Shown here: positions 24,001 through 36,144 of the stretch, piece by piece
Position numbering within the stretch: position 1 is the stretch's first letter
Layout of the letters: every line of letters begins with the position of its first letter
Assembly (NCBI GenBank): GCA_013368445.1
Contig: JAACJO010000002.1
Span: forward strand, 3,083,913 to 3,147,912
Reading direction: 5' to 3'
From: Leucocoprinus leucothites
Taxonomy: Eukaryota; Basidiomycota; Agaricomycetes; Agaricales; Agaricaceae
Length of the DNA: 64,000 bases
Notes under the pieces: model-generated
Databases searched by the model: none
The model's input: only the letters and a program-made list of their open reading frames with translations
What the model was told of the DNA's origin: nothing
Position numbers and translations under genes: made by a program

Positions 24001-26210
24001 ATGCCTTTGCTGCGCGACTTGGACGGAAACCTGGTCCTTCGACCCTACCAGCGCCCCGATTCAAGTGGGTTCCTTCTAATATCTGCGCTTTCTTCTTTTC
24101 TAACTTTCCCAGCTGGGCTTTTGTCGACGGACGCCAAACTGATTGCTGAACTTAAAACCAACTACCTCTCCGCCTTGAACAAGAGCTCAGCGGATACCGA
24201 AAGGCCCAAAGTACGACTTGTTATCACAACGCCAAACGCACACTGGCTTCCGGAGGTCAGCCTAGGTCACCAAGTTGTTACCATGCGCGAGGATGGGCGG
24301 TGGGGTACTCAGGACTTTGCTCAATGGCCGCAGTGGTTCTTCGACGGCCAGGATCACTTCCCGTATATTCTACGCAAGCCACCCCCGGAACAGCTCGAAA
24401 GCCATCCTCTCCGACGTCTTTGGTGGGACATGACCGCCAAACACTTTGTATTCGAGGGCACGAGCGAAATTGGTCGATTATTACCCAGTATCGCACAAGA
24501 AATCTATGATATTCGTGCTGAATTAATGAAGGAAGTGGATGCATGTAAATGTGAAAGCGGGTCGGATTACAATAAGCTTCAGCGGGCAGCCTGGCTCATG
24601 CGGAGCTGCACCGCAACTCTTCTCTATACCCCGCAATCCTTCCTCGACGTCATGCTCATTCTTACAGCTGCTCAGCGAGGCTGTCTAGAAACGCGTGCAC
24701 TACTTGATAAGATCAATATATGGGATAAGATGGCCGCCCCTCCCACCATTCCTCCCACCAACACCTCCATCCTCGCTGTGTCACGGACCGGATACCCCTC
24801 GCCTACGAGATGTTTGAAAAAGGTGTGCCAGTCTGGCTAGTCAGACCGTCCTCGCAAATTTCGGCAGATACCACCATCAAATCTCACATTTCGACGACGT
24901 CACCAAAAGAGTTTGGAATCTGTACGAAGATTTGGCCAGGTGCTCCTGCCTTTTACCAAGGCCCCCTGGCCCGCGACATCCACGAGTCTATTCAAAAGTG
25001 GAAACCTGGCAGTATGAATATGCTGCTTCTGGAGAACATAGAGCCGATCGTCGAAGATGTACCGCCTGAGGCTACAAATGTCAAGAAGTCTAGCAAACCG
25101 TGTACGTATCCGAGTAGCCCGTCTCGAGAATCCTGGGCGCTCATCTATTTATTAACAGACGCAAGTGTTCCGTCTTCGAAGTCGAAGCATATTTCGGTCA
25201 ACTACGATCGATTCAAAGAAACCTACTCCCCTTATTCCTCTGAGCCCCTCATGCATTGGAAAACGGCGTTGGAGAAGGTCGACACAAACCCCGAGAAGGT
25301 CATTGAGCACCCGCTTCTCCACCTTTTTCGTGGGTATGCATTTCCGCCTCCGCACATGTTCTGCCGTAACAACGAAGCCCTTTCTATTGGTTTGATGACT
25401 GCTTGGCTCATCATTCGACCCTCGTGGACTTCTCTCATCAATGATCCTAAACGCATGCTTCCACTTCCCACCCCTCAACAATGGCGGAACTACCTCTACG
25501 ACTTAGCGTTGCGGCTTGAGCTCACTATACCCGACACTCGTACGTCGAAGAACGTTGATCCCGAGCTACCGGGTGCAGCCGCCGATCTGGGATCATCGAA
25601 GACGACTGAACCCGAGTTAATCAAAAGCACCCACTCTCGCCGTCGTGCAAAGAAGCAATATCAACAAACCGTTGATATCTTTACCATCAGTATCCCCCCG
25701 AAGGACGCTTTACAGGCCATCGAGTGGAACGATCACATCGTCTGGCGAAATCGTACCGCCAACTTCACCAATCTCGACCGGAAACTCTTATCGTGGGATT
25801 CTCAAGAGCACAACTTTCGCCTCGAACTGTGGACTCTCGATCGCTGCTTGCTGGTTGACATTTGGAAGACGCCAGACAGAAGGGTCGTCCGCGAGGAGCA
25901 GCACCGTGCTTTATGGCCCAATGATGTAATCTTCAGTTCCAAGCTTCCGCAGAGCAGCAAAGGCATCTCCTCGCACAACTGGCGTGAAAGGTGTCATTTC
26001 TTCCAAGCCTTTCAAAAGATCCTCGTCGACTGGCATAATGTGCCTCAAGAACTGAGTACGATTGGTTCAGCGGGATGGGATGTAAATATTCTTGAGAAAG
26101 CAGAAAGCTTGGCCGCTGAATTTTACTGTCAAACTTTCTTTAACTATTTCGGTCGTGCTCCTTGCGTTCCTCATTCCATTCCCACTTCTCAATCCGTCCC
26201 TTCATGCTGA
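24001..26210 (+). pseudogene. Cassette gene C, copy 1: conserved hypothetical, one frameshift
   Basis: Colinear homologue of C2 (50813-53065). Exons 24001-24064, 24113-25101 and 25159-26210. Shared blocks include LVITTPNAHWLPE, DGRWGTQDFAQWPQW, FDGQDHFPYILRKPP, a CLETRALLDKI helix, GVPVWLVRP, WPGAPAFYQGPLAR, FRGYAFPPP, PLPTPQQW, WDSQEHNFRLEL and a C-terminal FGRAPCVPH. Summed exon length is not a multiple of three: one base is missing near 24780, where C2 reads GLVTDR. The N-terminal 260 and C-terminal 465 residues are therefore in different frames. Either the copy is a recent pseudogene or there is a sequencing error; the rest of the frame is undamaged. No known catalytic motif is visible and the function is unknown. 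It lies downstream of Snf2 B1, separated by the TTAGGG array. Confidence 0.75.
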
Positions 26211-27300
26211 ACTTCTTGCTAGCTATCCTCCGTGCTTTTATATTGCCTCTCCTATACGCTTTGTAGACGCTTTATTTCTCCTTATCCGCCTTCCTTAATA
26301 AATCAATGATACCGCTGCCATGAATCAGTCAGCCAGCTACACAACGACAAGTGGCTCGTCGAAGAAGCCACACATTGAGGTCGCTCGAAACCTGAGAACA
26401 CTGATACTCCATCCGTGTTCCGCAGGCCATAAGATCACTCTCTAGCTACCCCAAGCTTTGTTAATCTCCGCAAGCAAAACAATGCCTGCGGGTCTTCATT
26501 TCTGTAACTTTGGGAAACGCCTAGAACAGCCGGTCTAGATTTCATGTACGAGTGGCTTTTGAGGCAAATCAACATTTTTCATGAAGTAGAAGGGCCATAA
26601 GAAGTCTTCCTCGTCGCTCACACCTGCAGATACTCGCGTTACTTCATCCACGAAGCATTACCAATATTATAGGAACTCAACTGTCGTAGTTTTTTTTTAC
26701 AAAGCATGCCAGCAAATTTCATCCACTCAGGAGCTTTTTGGAAATGACATCGTGGGCGCCATATGAGTTTCGGGGCCCAAAGGAGCCTTCGTATCAGTCC
26801 TCTCCCACTTTGACGATGGCAGATGAAAAGATATAGTGTCGTTCATCGACGGTGGAGTGGTTGGCGCCTATGTTGGTCACATGGTACACCTGCCTGGTCA
26901 AGTTGTTCCAGTGAGTTGATCCCTCAACACACTTCTTGGAGCGAAAGGCTGAAGTTATCGAGTTCCACCATGATCCTCGCTTTATCGATGGCACTTTTGA
27001 AATGCCGAGTTGACCTAGCTTGAGCTAGCACCGGTATCCGGACTGTTAAACTTTGCGTGCTCTGCACCAACTTGCCCGTCAAATATACGAGAAGGCCGCT
27101 TTTCATTTTCCAGATGAAATCCGATTACGACTATCGGAGGTATATCACGATATGCTATCACTTGTACCAGTAATAAGAAGATGGAACCGCGACGTCCCCG
27201 ATGCCCTTATGCTTACTCCCGGTATCCATGAAGGACGTTATCTTCCCCATTGATAAGGTGGCAAAGACTCATGTTTACAGGTGGCCGGAGTAGGCATCCA
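26211..27300. other. Stretch without a supported gene
   Basis: Only scattered frames of 60 to 68 codons occur, with no domain or splice pattern that I recognise. A frame at 27053-27253 encodes a helical stretch (RLRLSEVYHDMLSLVPVI), but it cannot be tied to a gene. Confidence 0.4.
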
Positions 27301-27307
27301 GAGGCTC

Positions 27308-27315
27308 TATATAAA
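27308..27315 (+). promoter_or_regulatory. TATA box of the RPA14-like gene at 27370
   Basis: A canonical TATATAAA lies 55 nt upstream of the ATG at 27370. Confidence 0.55.
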
Positions 27316-27369
27316 CCCAGGCTTCCGCCACTTTCTTTCCCTCCACCCATCTATCTACCGCGCCCAGAA

Positions 27370-27906
27370 ATGTCCAAAACCCTCCAATTAAATCCTATTC
27401 CGCTGGTAAACTCGAGGATATTACCAGCTTATATCGACAAGGAGGTTCGTCTTCTTGGCTGGATCGATGAGGAGGTAGGCGAACCAGATACTACCAGTCG
27501 TCACCCAAACTATCAGTTGACGAGATAACTCCTGCAGTTTGAGGGAAAGATGAATGTCGAAGCTATCGACGGTGGCGTAGTTCGCGTGTTTCACGGGGAG
27601 GTATGGGTATAGTTATTCCTCACAACATCTTAGAATAACCAGTAGTCCTTTCTTCGCAGAGCGGCAAGATCCACTTAATTGGCGTCGTAATTCAAGGAAT
27701 TGTGACGTCTCGGACTGAAATAAAAATGATAAGTTGCGAACGTATGTGCGAACCAAGTGGACGACCCTATCAGCATGAAGGTTCGTGGTTAATATTCTCG
27801 GGCCTACCAATTCACTTAGAGGCAGAACGTAGATACCTTTGAACTTAACAAGGCCATTGAATTTATGCATGACCCTCGCGTCGACCTTGCCGCTCTAGGC
27901 ATGTAG
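27370..27906 (+). CDS. RPA14/Rfa3 (Ten1-like) OB-fold protein, copy 1
   Basis: Four exons (27370-27474, 27538-27600, 27660-27745, 27822-27906) sum to 339 nt, giving 112 aa, the usual size of the smallest replication protein A subunit. Conserved features in order: an N-terminal PLVNSRILPAYIDKEVRLLG strand typical of RPA3 (V/I-N-x-x-x-L-x-x-x-x-x-x-x-V), a D-G-G-x-V-R-V turn in the second exon, an IHLIGVV / EIKMISCE strand pair, and a C-terminal helix DTFELNKAIEFMHDPR equivalent to the trimerisation helix of RPA3. Such proteins bind no DNA strongly alone but hold RPA (or, as Ten1, CST) complexes together on single-stranded DNA. The third intron uses GTGCGA...TTAGAG, the choice that keeps the frame. 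It lies 1.2 kb downstream of C1, the same order as C2 and its RPA14-like gene. Confidence 0.75.
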
Positions 27907-28679
27907 GTAAATTTTTGGTAGCCTGGACAGATGGCTTTCGGTAACACCGTATGTAGATGTTGTATTATATGCGCCGAATATACGCGGAATCTAGCCTGTG
28001 TTTTGTAATTGAGATCGCCCGATAGACGCCGACGGGCGCCGATATACAACACAGATATTATCATTGCCAACCTATCAAGTGTAGCGGCTGGATAGATTAC
28101 TTGACTCGACTACTATAGCTTACCGAAACTTGTTTCCTTCTGCTTGCAGCGTGAGCTTGTCACCAAAATATAGCTTTACTATTTCAACTAGTCAGTGACC
28201 CGGCATTATTTGGTTATATTTGGTTTCGGGGTGCTAAACGCAACCGCCGAGATCTCCCTCCCCATCAGCGTACCACCAACATGGAGCACGCTCCGAGCCA
28301 CAGTCGATGCATCTCGAGGGTTCGGAACCCATGCGCTCCTCTGATATTTCATCGATGAGCAGCATTGGTATGGCCTGACTTTCAGCCGGCCACCCATCCC
28401 CTCAAGACTTCACGATCAGCTCTGTTTTGGTCTGACTTTTAGCCGACCAAACCACAGGCAGGCTGATCGTTCATCAAGCGAGAACCTTCGAAACCGCCGT
28501 CTTGGGCGCTGGAGTGTGCCCGTTGACACCCGACTCTGCGCAACTAGCAGTCCTCTCGCCGTTGCGCGGTCAACAGATCATGGAGGGTGGCAGGCTGCCC
28601 CGCCTGCTTCGTTGTCTCCGACGCTTACAAGTAAGTGAAGTCGCTACCTTTATTCATCCCGCTAATACCCCGAACTAGA
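27907..28679. other. Stretch without a supported gene
   Basis: Between the RPA14-like gene and the exon-like array I see no gene. A short direct similarity is present (TGGTATGGCCTGACTTTCAG at about 28366 and TTTTGGTCTGACTTTTAGCC at about 28425). Confidence 0.4.
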
Positions 28680-31600
28680 AATGGTCGTCTTGGAAGCAAA
28701 GAAGAGCTGTCCGGCGCATCGGAGATCATGCATTGGGGAATATTCGCCGGGAACATGTGAGTCCATGGTCTGAAGGCTTGGACTACTCTGATCATATCAC
28801 ATTCTTTCAGCCTTTCATCGTAAAGGCGCCGATCGACATGGCGCTCAGATTTTCGCGGACTCACGCAACAACTGTAGTTGGAGACAGGAAGGATAACTGC
28901 CTTGCAGTTTCCTCTTTGGCGGTCGAGAACACTTAGTGCGGTTTTGTCTCTTTCGTTCCGCCTTCTCGCAGTGGGATGTTGACTCTGGAACTGTAGGCGC
29001 TCTTATTGGTTGATCTGGGTATCCGACTGCAGAGAAGACGACCTCTGGAGATATCACAACACGCTGCAACCCACGAGCGCATTTACTGGTGAGTGAAATT
29101 GCTCTGCGGAATTACGGAGAGCTCATGATAGAGGCAGTCGTCCAGGAAGCTCCATGCGAGCATTGGGGTCATCTACCTGCACAGCATCGGGCATATTGTC
29201 AAGGTGTTCGTCCTTGACACTCAACAGTAAGTTTCACAAAATCTTCCCTGACGTCTCTGATCGAACCATTGCAGCACAGAACTTACAGCTGGCCGACGAC
29301 AGCAAGCACATCGGCTACACGCTACGACTTCGCCTCGCAGCACGAACGTCCACTACATCGCCATAGTACAGACATCCTCGAAGAGCGACCGTGGCATCCC
29401 CCAGAGCCGTTGTCTAAGACGCTCACGCAAACACCCGACTCGAGAGACTGAGAAGAGGATTCCTGCAGTAATATCCTGTCGTCCTCGACGGACGATCGTG
29501 AGGGTGAGTACTTAATCTTATTAAATACCTTCCCCACATTCACGAGATTGTGCTAACTGTAACTATCGTCGCAGGAGACCTTGAACCCCAACAGCCCCAC
29601 TCGAGAGATGAAACATGGAGAGCAAGGCGCAGTCAGCATCCATACACGATGGTAAGTGCCTCGACGTTCATTACAGCCTCTTCCTTGGTCTGACGATATC
29701 CGTTACCAGCAACGATCGCATGGTGAGGTGAAAAGCTGGATACCAGGCCAATGCGCTGCCGTCCTCGACGGACGATGATGCATGCTGGTGAGTACTGAAT
29801 CCCATCTGCAATTTCCACATGCTCATGGGACTGGGCACCAGTAAGAGTCGTCCGCGAGGCTCAAGAGGTCAAAAACAGAGGGCACAGTGGGCAGTCGTCC
29901 TCGACGCGCGGTTGTAAGTGCCTCAATCTCCTACTCCCTCACTTGATCTCACTGGGCGTGTGCTTAACCACCAGCCTTCTTCAACGTTTACAGGACCAGC
30001 ACACCCACAAGTGCAAATAGGTGGAGCCGTCCGCGACGACAGTCTTCTGTCACAGCAAGATGAAATGACAACACCATCACCACGGAGAGCTTGGGCCTTG
30101 GATGGAACCGTCGTCGACGGATCATGGTGAGTTGCTTGTCCTGGGCCCATCGGGATTGAGTGGCTCATATTTATCACGTCCACAGCTGTCCTCGAAGTCT
30201 TCGACGCGCCAACCCGGCATGGTGTCTTCTTGCACCCTATGGCCCAGTTCGTTGACAGGCGGATCGAGAGGTGACTGGCAGGGGAGGATCGTCGACGACG
30301 ACGGATGCCGGTGAGTCCATCACTTTGAAATTCCGAGCTGCTGTCATCGTCTGACACCTCAATGGCAGTTATCAAGCCTACGCCTAGTGCTGACGTTGGA
30401 ACCCCGGTCGTCCTCGACGGGCACAAGTGAGCGCTTCAGTCATTTCATCACCACAAATACCCACAAAGCGACATATCAACAACAATCGTCCTGGAAGGAA
30501 TCCCAGTACAACCCTACCATGCTATACCTACCAATCCGGAGAGGCACGCTGCAACATCGATGAGCGTCCAAGAAGATAGAGCGAACGGCAATTTGCTCGC
30601 GGCTCACGAGGAAGAGCAGTCTTCTTCGACGGACAAGGGTGAGAATCTGCGTTCGTTCATTGATTCGCATGTTCTTATGAGATTTTGTACGTCCACGAAG
30701 ACTCTGTAAGCAACGAGGGCCCCACCGCCCACGAGGTGGAATGCAGGGTCTCGTCAACGGACAAGGGTGAGTACCTCACTCATTATCGTTCTCCCCGCCT
30801 TTTTCACGCTACCAAGTGCCAAGCTACGGCCGTCCGAGAAGACCGCCTGAGCAATGATATACCGCAACTCACAACACCGCGGTGAGGTCACGACCTACGA
30901 TGTGGAGCACACGGTCGCCCTGGACGGACAAATGGTGAGTTTTGCTGTATAATTCTTTTCCGTTCTCATTTGGCTGTGTGCTAGTGGCGGTCGTCCCAGA
31001 CGCACTACGTATGTGACAACACAGAGGGCGGAATACATGTTAGCCCTGACGGACCACGGGTGAGTATTGCAGCCTAAATCACGTTGTACATCATTCTGAC
31101 CAAACCATGTATCAGCAGCTGTCGTTCCGCCGTGGAACAACGTGGTCGTCCTCGACAGACAATGGTGAGTGATATACTAAGTCCCGAGTCCTAATTACAA
31201 TGACCAACAGCAGCCGTCGTCCAAGACAATTGTGCACCAAGTGTTGGTCCACAACATGGCAAACAGAATCTGCGTACGGTTGTCCAGTCACAGGTAAACG
31301 TGATTGGTGCACAACATGGCAAACAGAATCTGCGTACGGTTGTCCAGTCACAGGTAAACGTGATTATCACAATCTATGATGTAGTGAATGATTTTTCTTA
31401 TTGAAACAAGTGCCAATGACGGTCATCGAAGACAACCGTAACTGTACAACCACGACTGGGACCACAACACGCGGCTGCCTCAACAGACGCTATGTGGCTG
31501 TGGTGGATGCAGGACCCGGGTAGTCCAACATGCTAACGTCTTCGACGTACGGAGGTGAGCATGTGAAAATATTCCTGTGATGGCCCCCCTTGACAAACAC

Positions 31601-31730
31601 CGACACCTAGATACAGCACGTAAGCGAGACTGGCGCAACAACCCCGCCGACACTGGGGAGAGCATGCAGGAGGTGAACCAAGAGCACGGTCGTCCCCGAC
31701 AGATAATGGTGAGTCGAGTGTACATAAGCC
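28680..31730 (+). repeat. Array of exon-like units with alternating start and end motifs
   Basis: At least 13 diverged units of about 100 to 280 bp. Each has a 5' motif near GTCGTCCnnGAAGAC (for example 28684, 29134, 29847, 30486, 30691, 30830, 30989, 31123, 31214, 31424). Each also has a 3' motif near GTCGTCCTCGACGGACAA running straight into GGTGAGT or GGTGAGC (for example 29478, 29761, 30407, 30619, 30748, 30913, 31143, 31687). Stretches of 45 to 65 bases between a donor and the next unit match the intron length of neighbouring genes. In the 30482-30639 and 30684-30767 units a continuous frame links start motif (VLE / VHED) to end motif (SSSTDKG / VSSTDKG). Other units carry in-frame stops or shifts, so part of the array is decayed. 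It could be one multi-mini-exon gene, several, or a non-coding satellite. No family is recognised. Confidence 0.65.
31246..31365 (+). repeat. 60-bp tandem duplication, two copies differing at one base
   Basis: Copies at 31246-31305 and 31306-31365 differ only at the fourth base (GGTCC versus GGTGC). Each includes the donor-like CACAGGTAAACG, so the duplication copies an exon end with its splice site. Its near-identity shows it is recent relative to the other units of the array. Confidence 0.95.
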
Positions 31731-31822
31731 TACAGATCCACAAGTGACCTGTAAATCTTGAATACAGATATACCCCGTGCACGTTACAGCGAGCATTTAC
31801 CTACATGGCCTGCTGATGGATT

Positions 31823-32105
31823 AGGGTTATCAGGGTGGAATTTTGAAAAGCAGGGTAGGGTTTTATGCTAGGGACAGGCCAGGGACAGGTAGGGACAGGT
31901 AGGGACAGGTAGGGACAGGTAGGGACAGGCCAGGGATAGGCAAGGGACAGGCTAGAGACAGGTAGGGACAGGCCAGGGTTAAGCAAGGGACAGGCTAGAG
32001 ACAGGTAGGGACAGACCAGGGACAGACTAGGGACAGGAGGAGGACAGGAAGAGGACAGGAAGAGGACAGGCAGAGGACATGTAGAGGACAGGCATGGACA
32101 GGAAA
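31823..32105 (+). repeat. AGGGACAGGT minisatellite, G-rich on the + strand
   Basis: After GATTAGGGTTATCAGGG there are more than 20 copies of a 10-bp unit AGGGACAGGT and its variants (AGGGACAGGCC, AGAGGACAGGA). The four central copies are perfect. It lies 0.6 kb beyond the 3' end of gene A2, mirroring the tract beyond A1. The G-rich strand has the same orientation as the telomere. Confidence 0.9.
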
Positions 32106-32681
32106 AAGCACAGAGCAGAATATTTTTGTGCGCATAGTACATTATTTGAGTACAAAGTGAATAGTTTATTTTTTTGTCTACGACATTGATCTATAAGAGC
32201 AGACTGGACATGTATGGAATGAGAACTGTGTGGGTTTATGGCCTGATGGCATTCTCGTGAAACGAGGATGCCACTTTTCTTACTTTATGTACACATTAAA
32301 GAGATATGACATTGAAGTATGGGCATCATAACTCATGAGGGATGTATTCGAACTCAATTACTTACCCAATATTTTCATCTGCGATATCAAGGAAACACTG
32401 ATCTCCAGATACTCAATGTGTGGAAGTGGTTTATTGCTCTGCGATGGTACAAGAAAATGAACAGGGAAATACAACTAGGACAGAGAAAAACATCTACCAA
32501 ATTGAGGGCACAAACATAAAGTACTGTATATACAAGAAACAAATACAGAGGCAAAGGAATATCATCTGCGATGTGAAGGAGTTTGGGTGAGCAAGAAGCC
32601 AGTATAAATTGAAGAACATACCAATTATGGGTACAAACATCATCTTCGGCGACGAAGCCGTTCCAGTCCAATAAGTCAATG
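32106..32681. other. AT-rich 3' flank of gene A2
   Basis: No gene is supported. Open frames on either strand are short and overlap in several phases. Confidence 0.45.
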
Positions 32682-35630
32682 TCACATGCCTTCCTCTTCC
32701 TCCTCTTCCTCCTCTTGCGCAAGTGGATGTCGAGCAGCCATGGAGGTACGGCGAATTGTGAAGATGGGAACAGCGCCGGTTTTGAGGAGAATTAATGGTG
32801 CAGGTGATTTTTTTTCACAGAGTGGCCAGCGGACGAAAGAGCGACACGAAGGCTTCTTGACAGAAGTCGACCACATCTTATCACCTTGTGCATAGGGCAT
32901 CCAGCTCCACTCTCGGACCCGATTAAAAAACTGAGTCCGAATATTCTCAATAAGCTGGGGCTGGTCTTTGAGACGTTCCATGATCTTGCCCCACTCGTCG
33001 TAATACTTCACAGTTGTGTAGTTCTGCGTGCTACTCGAGATCTTCTTGCCTGAGGAGCCAAATATCAGAACTGTCGCATACTGAGTCATCACTACTTACC
33101 GAAAGGAGGGAAGTACCAATCAAAACACCTCTTCCAGACGTCGGCTGGAGCTTGCTTGTAGTGCACAGCAGTGAAGATTTCGGCAAGGTGAAGGGTTTGG
33201 TAGGGCCTCTCATCATACCGCCGGCGTGATGGCTCATCGATCCTGAGATACGATCCCTTCGTCTGGCCGTGAGGATTGGGGGACTTGCAGGTGAGATCAG
33301 TGACGAACTGTCTCCATAATAAAGAGAGCTCCTCATCGATGGAGAGTGGCTGCTCTGCTGCACTGGGAGGTTCTCGATCTTCAATGTCAGAACCATCGTC
33401 AACAGCAGGTGGGGGAATAGAGTGACCGTCGGTAGCAAGGTTGAACAGGTTATTCTCGATTTCGTTTGGAGCCCGATATCGCTCCACTGTCCGCGTCTTG
33501 TTGGTAGTGACTCGGGTAGTAGCGATAACCTCTCTATCCACAACCCCTGTCTTACGGTACTTTGCCTCCAGGCGTTGCTGGCTCATCTTAAACCAGAACT
33601 CGAAACCAGAGTCGGAAAGAGTTACACCACCAACTCGCAGGCGTGGTGCGTCGGCCATTACAATTCGACGAAGGAATATGCATCCATACGGAGCATGGGG
33701 AACGTATGTTGGGGAAAGGAGCTCTTCTACCTCAACTTCATCTTCATCAGAGTCGGACACGCCACCATTCTCCCCTCTGTGGTTTTGGGCTTCCTCGCCA
33801 TTTTCGTCTCTGTCACTGTTCTCGTCGCGTTCATCATCTTCGCCGTTGTTCATATGCCGTGTCCTACTCCGAGTGGACGCCCGAAATAGCAAGATATCAA
33901 GGCTTGCCCCCTCCGCGTCAGTAAGGGGGAGTGCAGCCTGCATTAGCTGCCTAGCAGCGGGGCCGTCCTCTGGGCGGGAGTGGAGACTATTGATGAGCCA
34001 TATACATGCAGCAGTAAGTGTGAGGGTCTCAGGTTGGAAGCGAGAGAGGGACGAGGCGGTAGCTTGGAGCGTGAGTAGTTGGCTGAAAGCAAGAAGTCGA
34101 ATAACCCGAAAGTTCCTGAAAATAGACCTTAGTCAGACATAAAACAGCCAGCTCGAACAACTATTTACATACCACCAGTCTTCCCTTGAGAAGGTGCATA
34201 AACAACTTCGCATTATAGTAGGATCGAATTCCAGAAGGGCATCGGTAGCAAACCTCAGAGGGACGCGAACCTCCAGACGAGCTTTGGAGGGATTTGCGGT
34301 CTTCGCCGCTGAGTAGATTTTGTGGATTGATTGCACCGCTGGTGAAGGGAGTTTCGACCCCATGACGTCCTGGGCAGTGACAAACTTCGAATGGTGCCCT
34401 GCGTCAAGGTTGTATACGACAGCCTTGTCTGTTGTGTACGCTTGAAGATACAGCGCCTTAAAGGGGCCTTCGGCTTGAGGACCTGGCTCAAGGCGAAATC
34501 CCGAAATGGCTGGGAGGTGACTGGCGATATCTCTCTCATACTTGGAAGAGGTGATCTTCGTAACCCGGATAGCATGGTTTGTCGAGACTCGAAGGGCCTG
34601 TTCGACAACGTCTTTATGCGTAGAGGTGATCCATTGTACACAGTCCCCGCCTGGACTAGAAATTTCAATGCCAACATCGATGAACCAGTCACCGAAGTCA
34701 GTATTATCGACGATATCGAGAGGGAGGTGGGCAGAATCCAAGAAATCCATGAGGTAGGTGAGAGAAGAGATGCGATCAAGATGGTGAAGTGTTCCGTGCT
34801 TGACACCGCGTATTGTATGGAGGACGAAGAAGTCTTGAGCCCAGCCGAAACTCTCGTCGGTCTCGAACACATAGTCCGCTAGGTAGCGACGTACGGTAGG
34901 CATGAGTTGTGCGGCAACAGCACCTGGAATGATCTTCTTCGACCACGAGAAGCTCCCGTTGTGGTTTTTGGCCCTTTCCTTCTCGGCTGCGTATGTAGCA
35001 GGCCATTCACTGGCAACGTCCTCCCCCATTAACTCCTGGATCGCTGGGCGCAATCCATTTTCGTACCAGAAGGCCCGTTGCCCTTCGGCGAGGTGGTGTG
35101 GTCGGGCAAATTTCGCGTGATCAGGAGTCCAGAGACGGGGAAAAAAGATATTGATGTGATGCCGCTCGTCCCAAGCCCCAAATTCAAAGTTAGGGATGTG
35201 GTGGAAGGGGACTTTTCGCATCCTCTAAGACCACGTTAACTGGATACTTCAAACAGAATGGACTGGAATGACTCACGCCATTATATTCAAGTTCATATTT
35301 GATGTGAATGGACGAAGTGAGAGCATACGATGGGTGAGGGACCGTGAATACGTTGAGCTGGCAAAGAACGAGAATAGTTGTCGCTACGCCAAGTAGAGAG
35401 TCATAATCGCGTCGAATGGACAATGGAGGAGAGGCAGGACGGTCGCGAAGAGCGTCCAAAAAGACTTGGAGTACTCGATGGGGCTCATTGGGATCAGAGT
35501 ATTCACCGACCACGCATAGTCGACAAAATTCATCAAAAAGGTCCTGGTGGTACAACTGGGAGGCAAATCGACTGAATTCGGGTAGCGTGAAAGATACACG
35601 AGGGTTCTCGCTGGTATAAAGGTCGCGCAT
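32682..35630 (-). CDS. Cassette gene A, copy 2: conserved hypothetical protein (929 aa)
   Basis: Four exons on the minus strand (35630-35277, 35224-34173, 34115-33100, 33049-32682) add to 2,790 nt, exactly 930 codons including the stop, so the gene is intact. It is homologous to A1 along its length: PFHHIPNFEFG, LWTPDH, VLHTIRGVKH, FGDWFIDVGIEISS, HLPAISGFRLEPG, YTTDKAV, RFQPETLTLTAACIWLINSL, SLLWRQFVTDLTCKSPNP, WSWMPYAQGDKMW and a terminal Glu run. It has an Asp/Glu/Asn-rich insertion (about 33720-33870) that A1 lacks, and a fourth exon created by an intron at 33099-33050 that A1 does not have. Function is unknown. An ATATATG run lies about 50 nt upstream of the ATG. It is transcribed away from the RPA14-like genes and Snf2 B2. 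Confidence 0.85.
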
Positions 35631-36144
35631 ACTGAGAGGTACGAAAGAGATGAGTGTGAATTTGGGGTTCAACCAATACATATATTGAGATACTCGGTTA
35701 CTACTGCAAATACACGCAGTGATTATTTGATAATAGCGTGATCGATGACCTACACGCAAAAGGTGAATTCGGGCCGTGAGTTTAGAAAAATCACTCAAAA
35801 CGTTTCGTGGAGAGTACCGTAGCGAGCAGTCGTTAACCAATAACAGGGAATCATCCTTACGCAATGACGCCCGTCAAGTGGGTCAAGGACACGGGCATCA
35901 AGCAATCTGCAATGAATCTCGTCGGCGGCGACGAAGGGCGGAGATGAAACGAAGTAGTCTCGACAAGTTTGACATGCGCGAAGCGGATCCACGATAAGAG
36001 AATGAGTATAACAAGCAATACAGAGTCCAAGGCAAGGAGACGCACCAAGAGAGTAAGAAGAGTCGTCCATACACACGCGACTCTTGAGTACGCAAAAGGA
36101 CCGGCGCTCGAAGACCGAACAGTGAGAGGAGTGCGTTTCAGAAC

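Noticed and set aside
29923..30426. 167-codon minus-strand open frame across the exon-like array
   Set aside because: It spans several plus-strand units whose splice-like ends and motif spacing are on the other strand; its composition is Ser/Arg-rich and no domain is seen. It is probably a shadow of the repeated GTCGTC/GACGAC text.
28680..31730. CRISPR-like array
   Set aside because: Units are diverged, of unequal length (about 100 to 280 bp), with splice-like junctions and no constant repeat; the genome is eukaryotic.
33441..34142. 233-codon plus-strand frame opposite gene A2
   Set aside because: It lies antisense within the well-supported exon 3 of A2 and has no domain.
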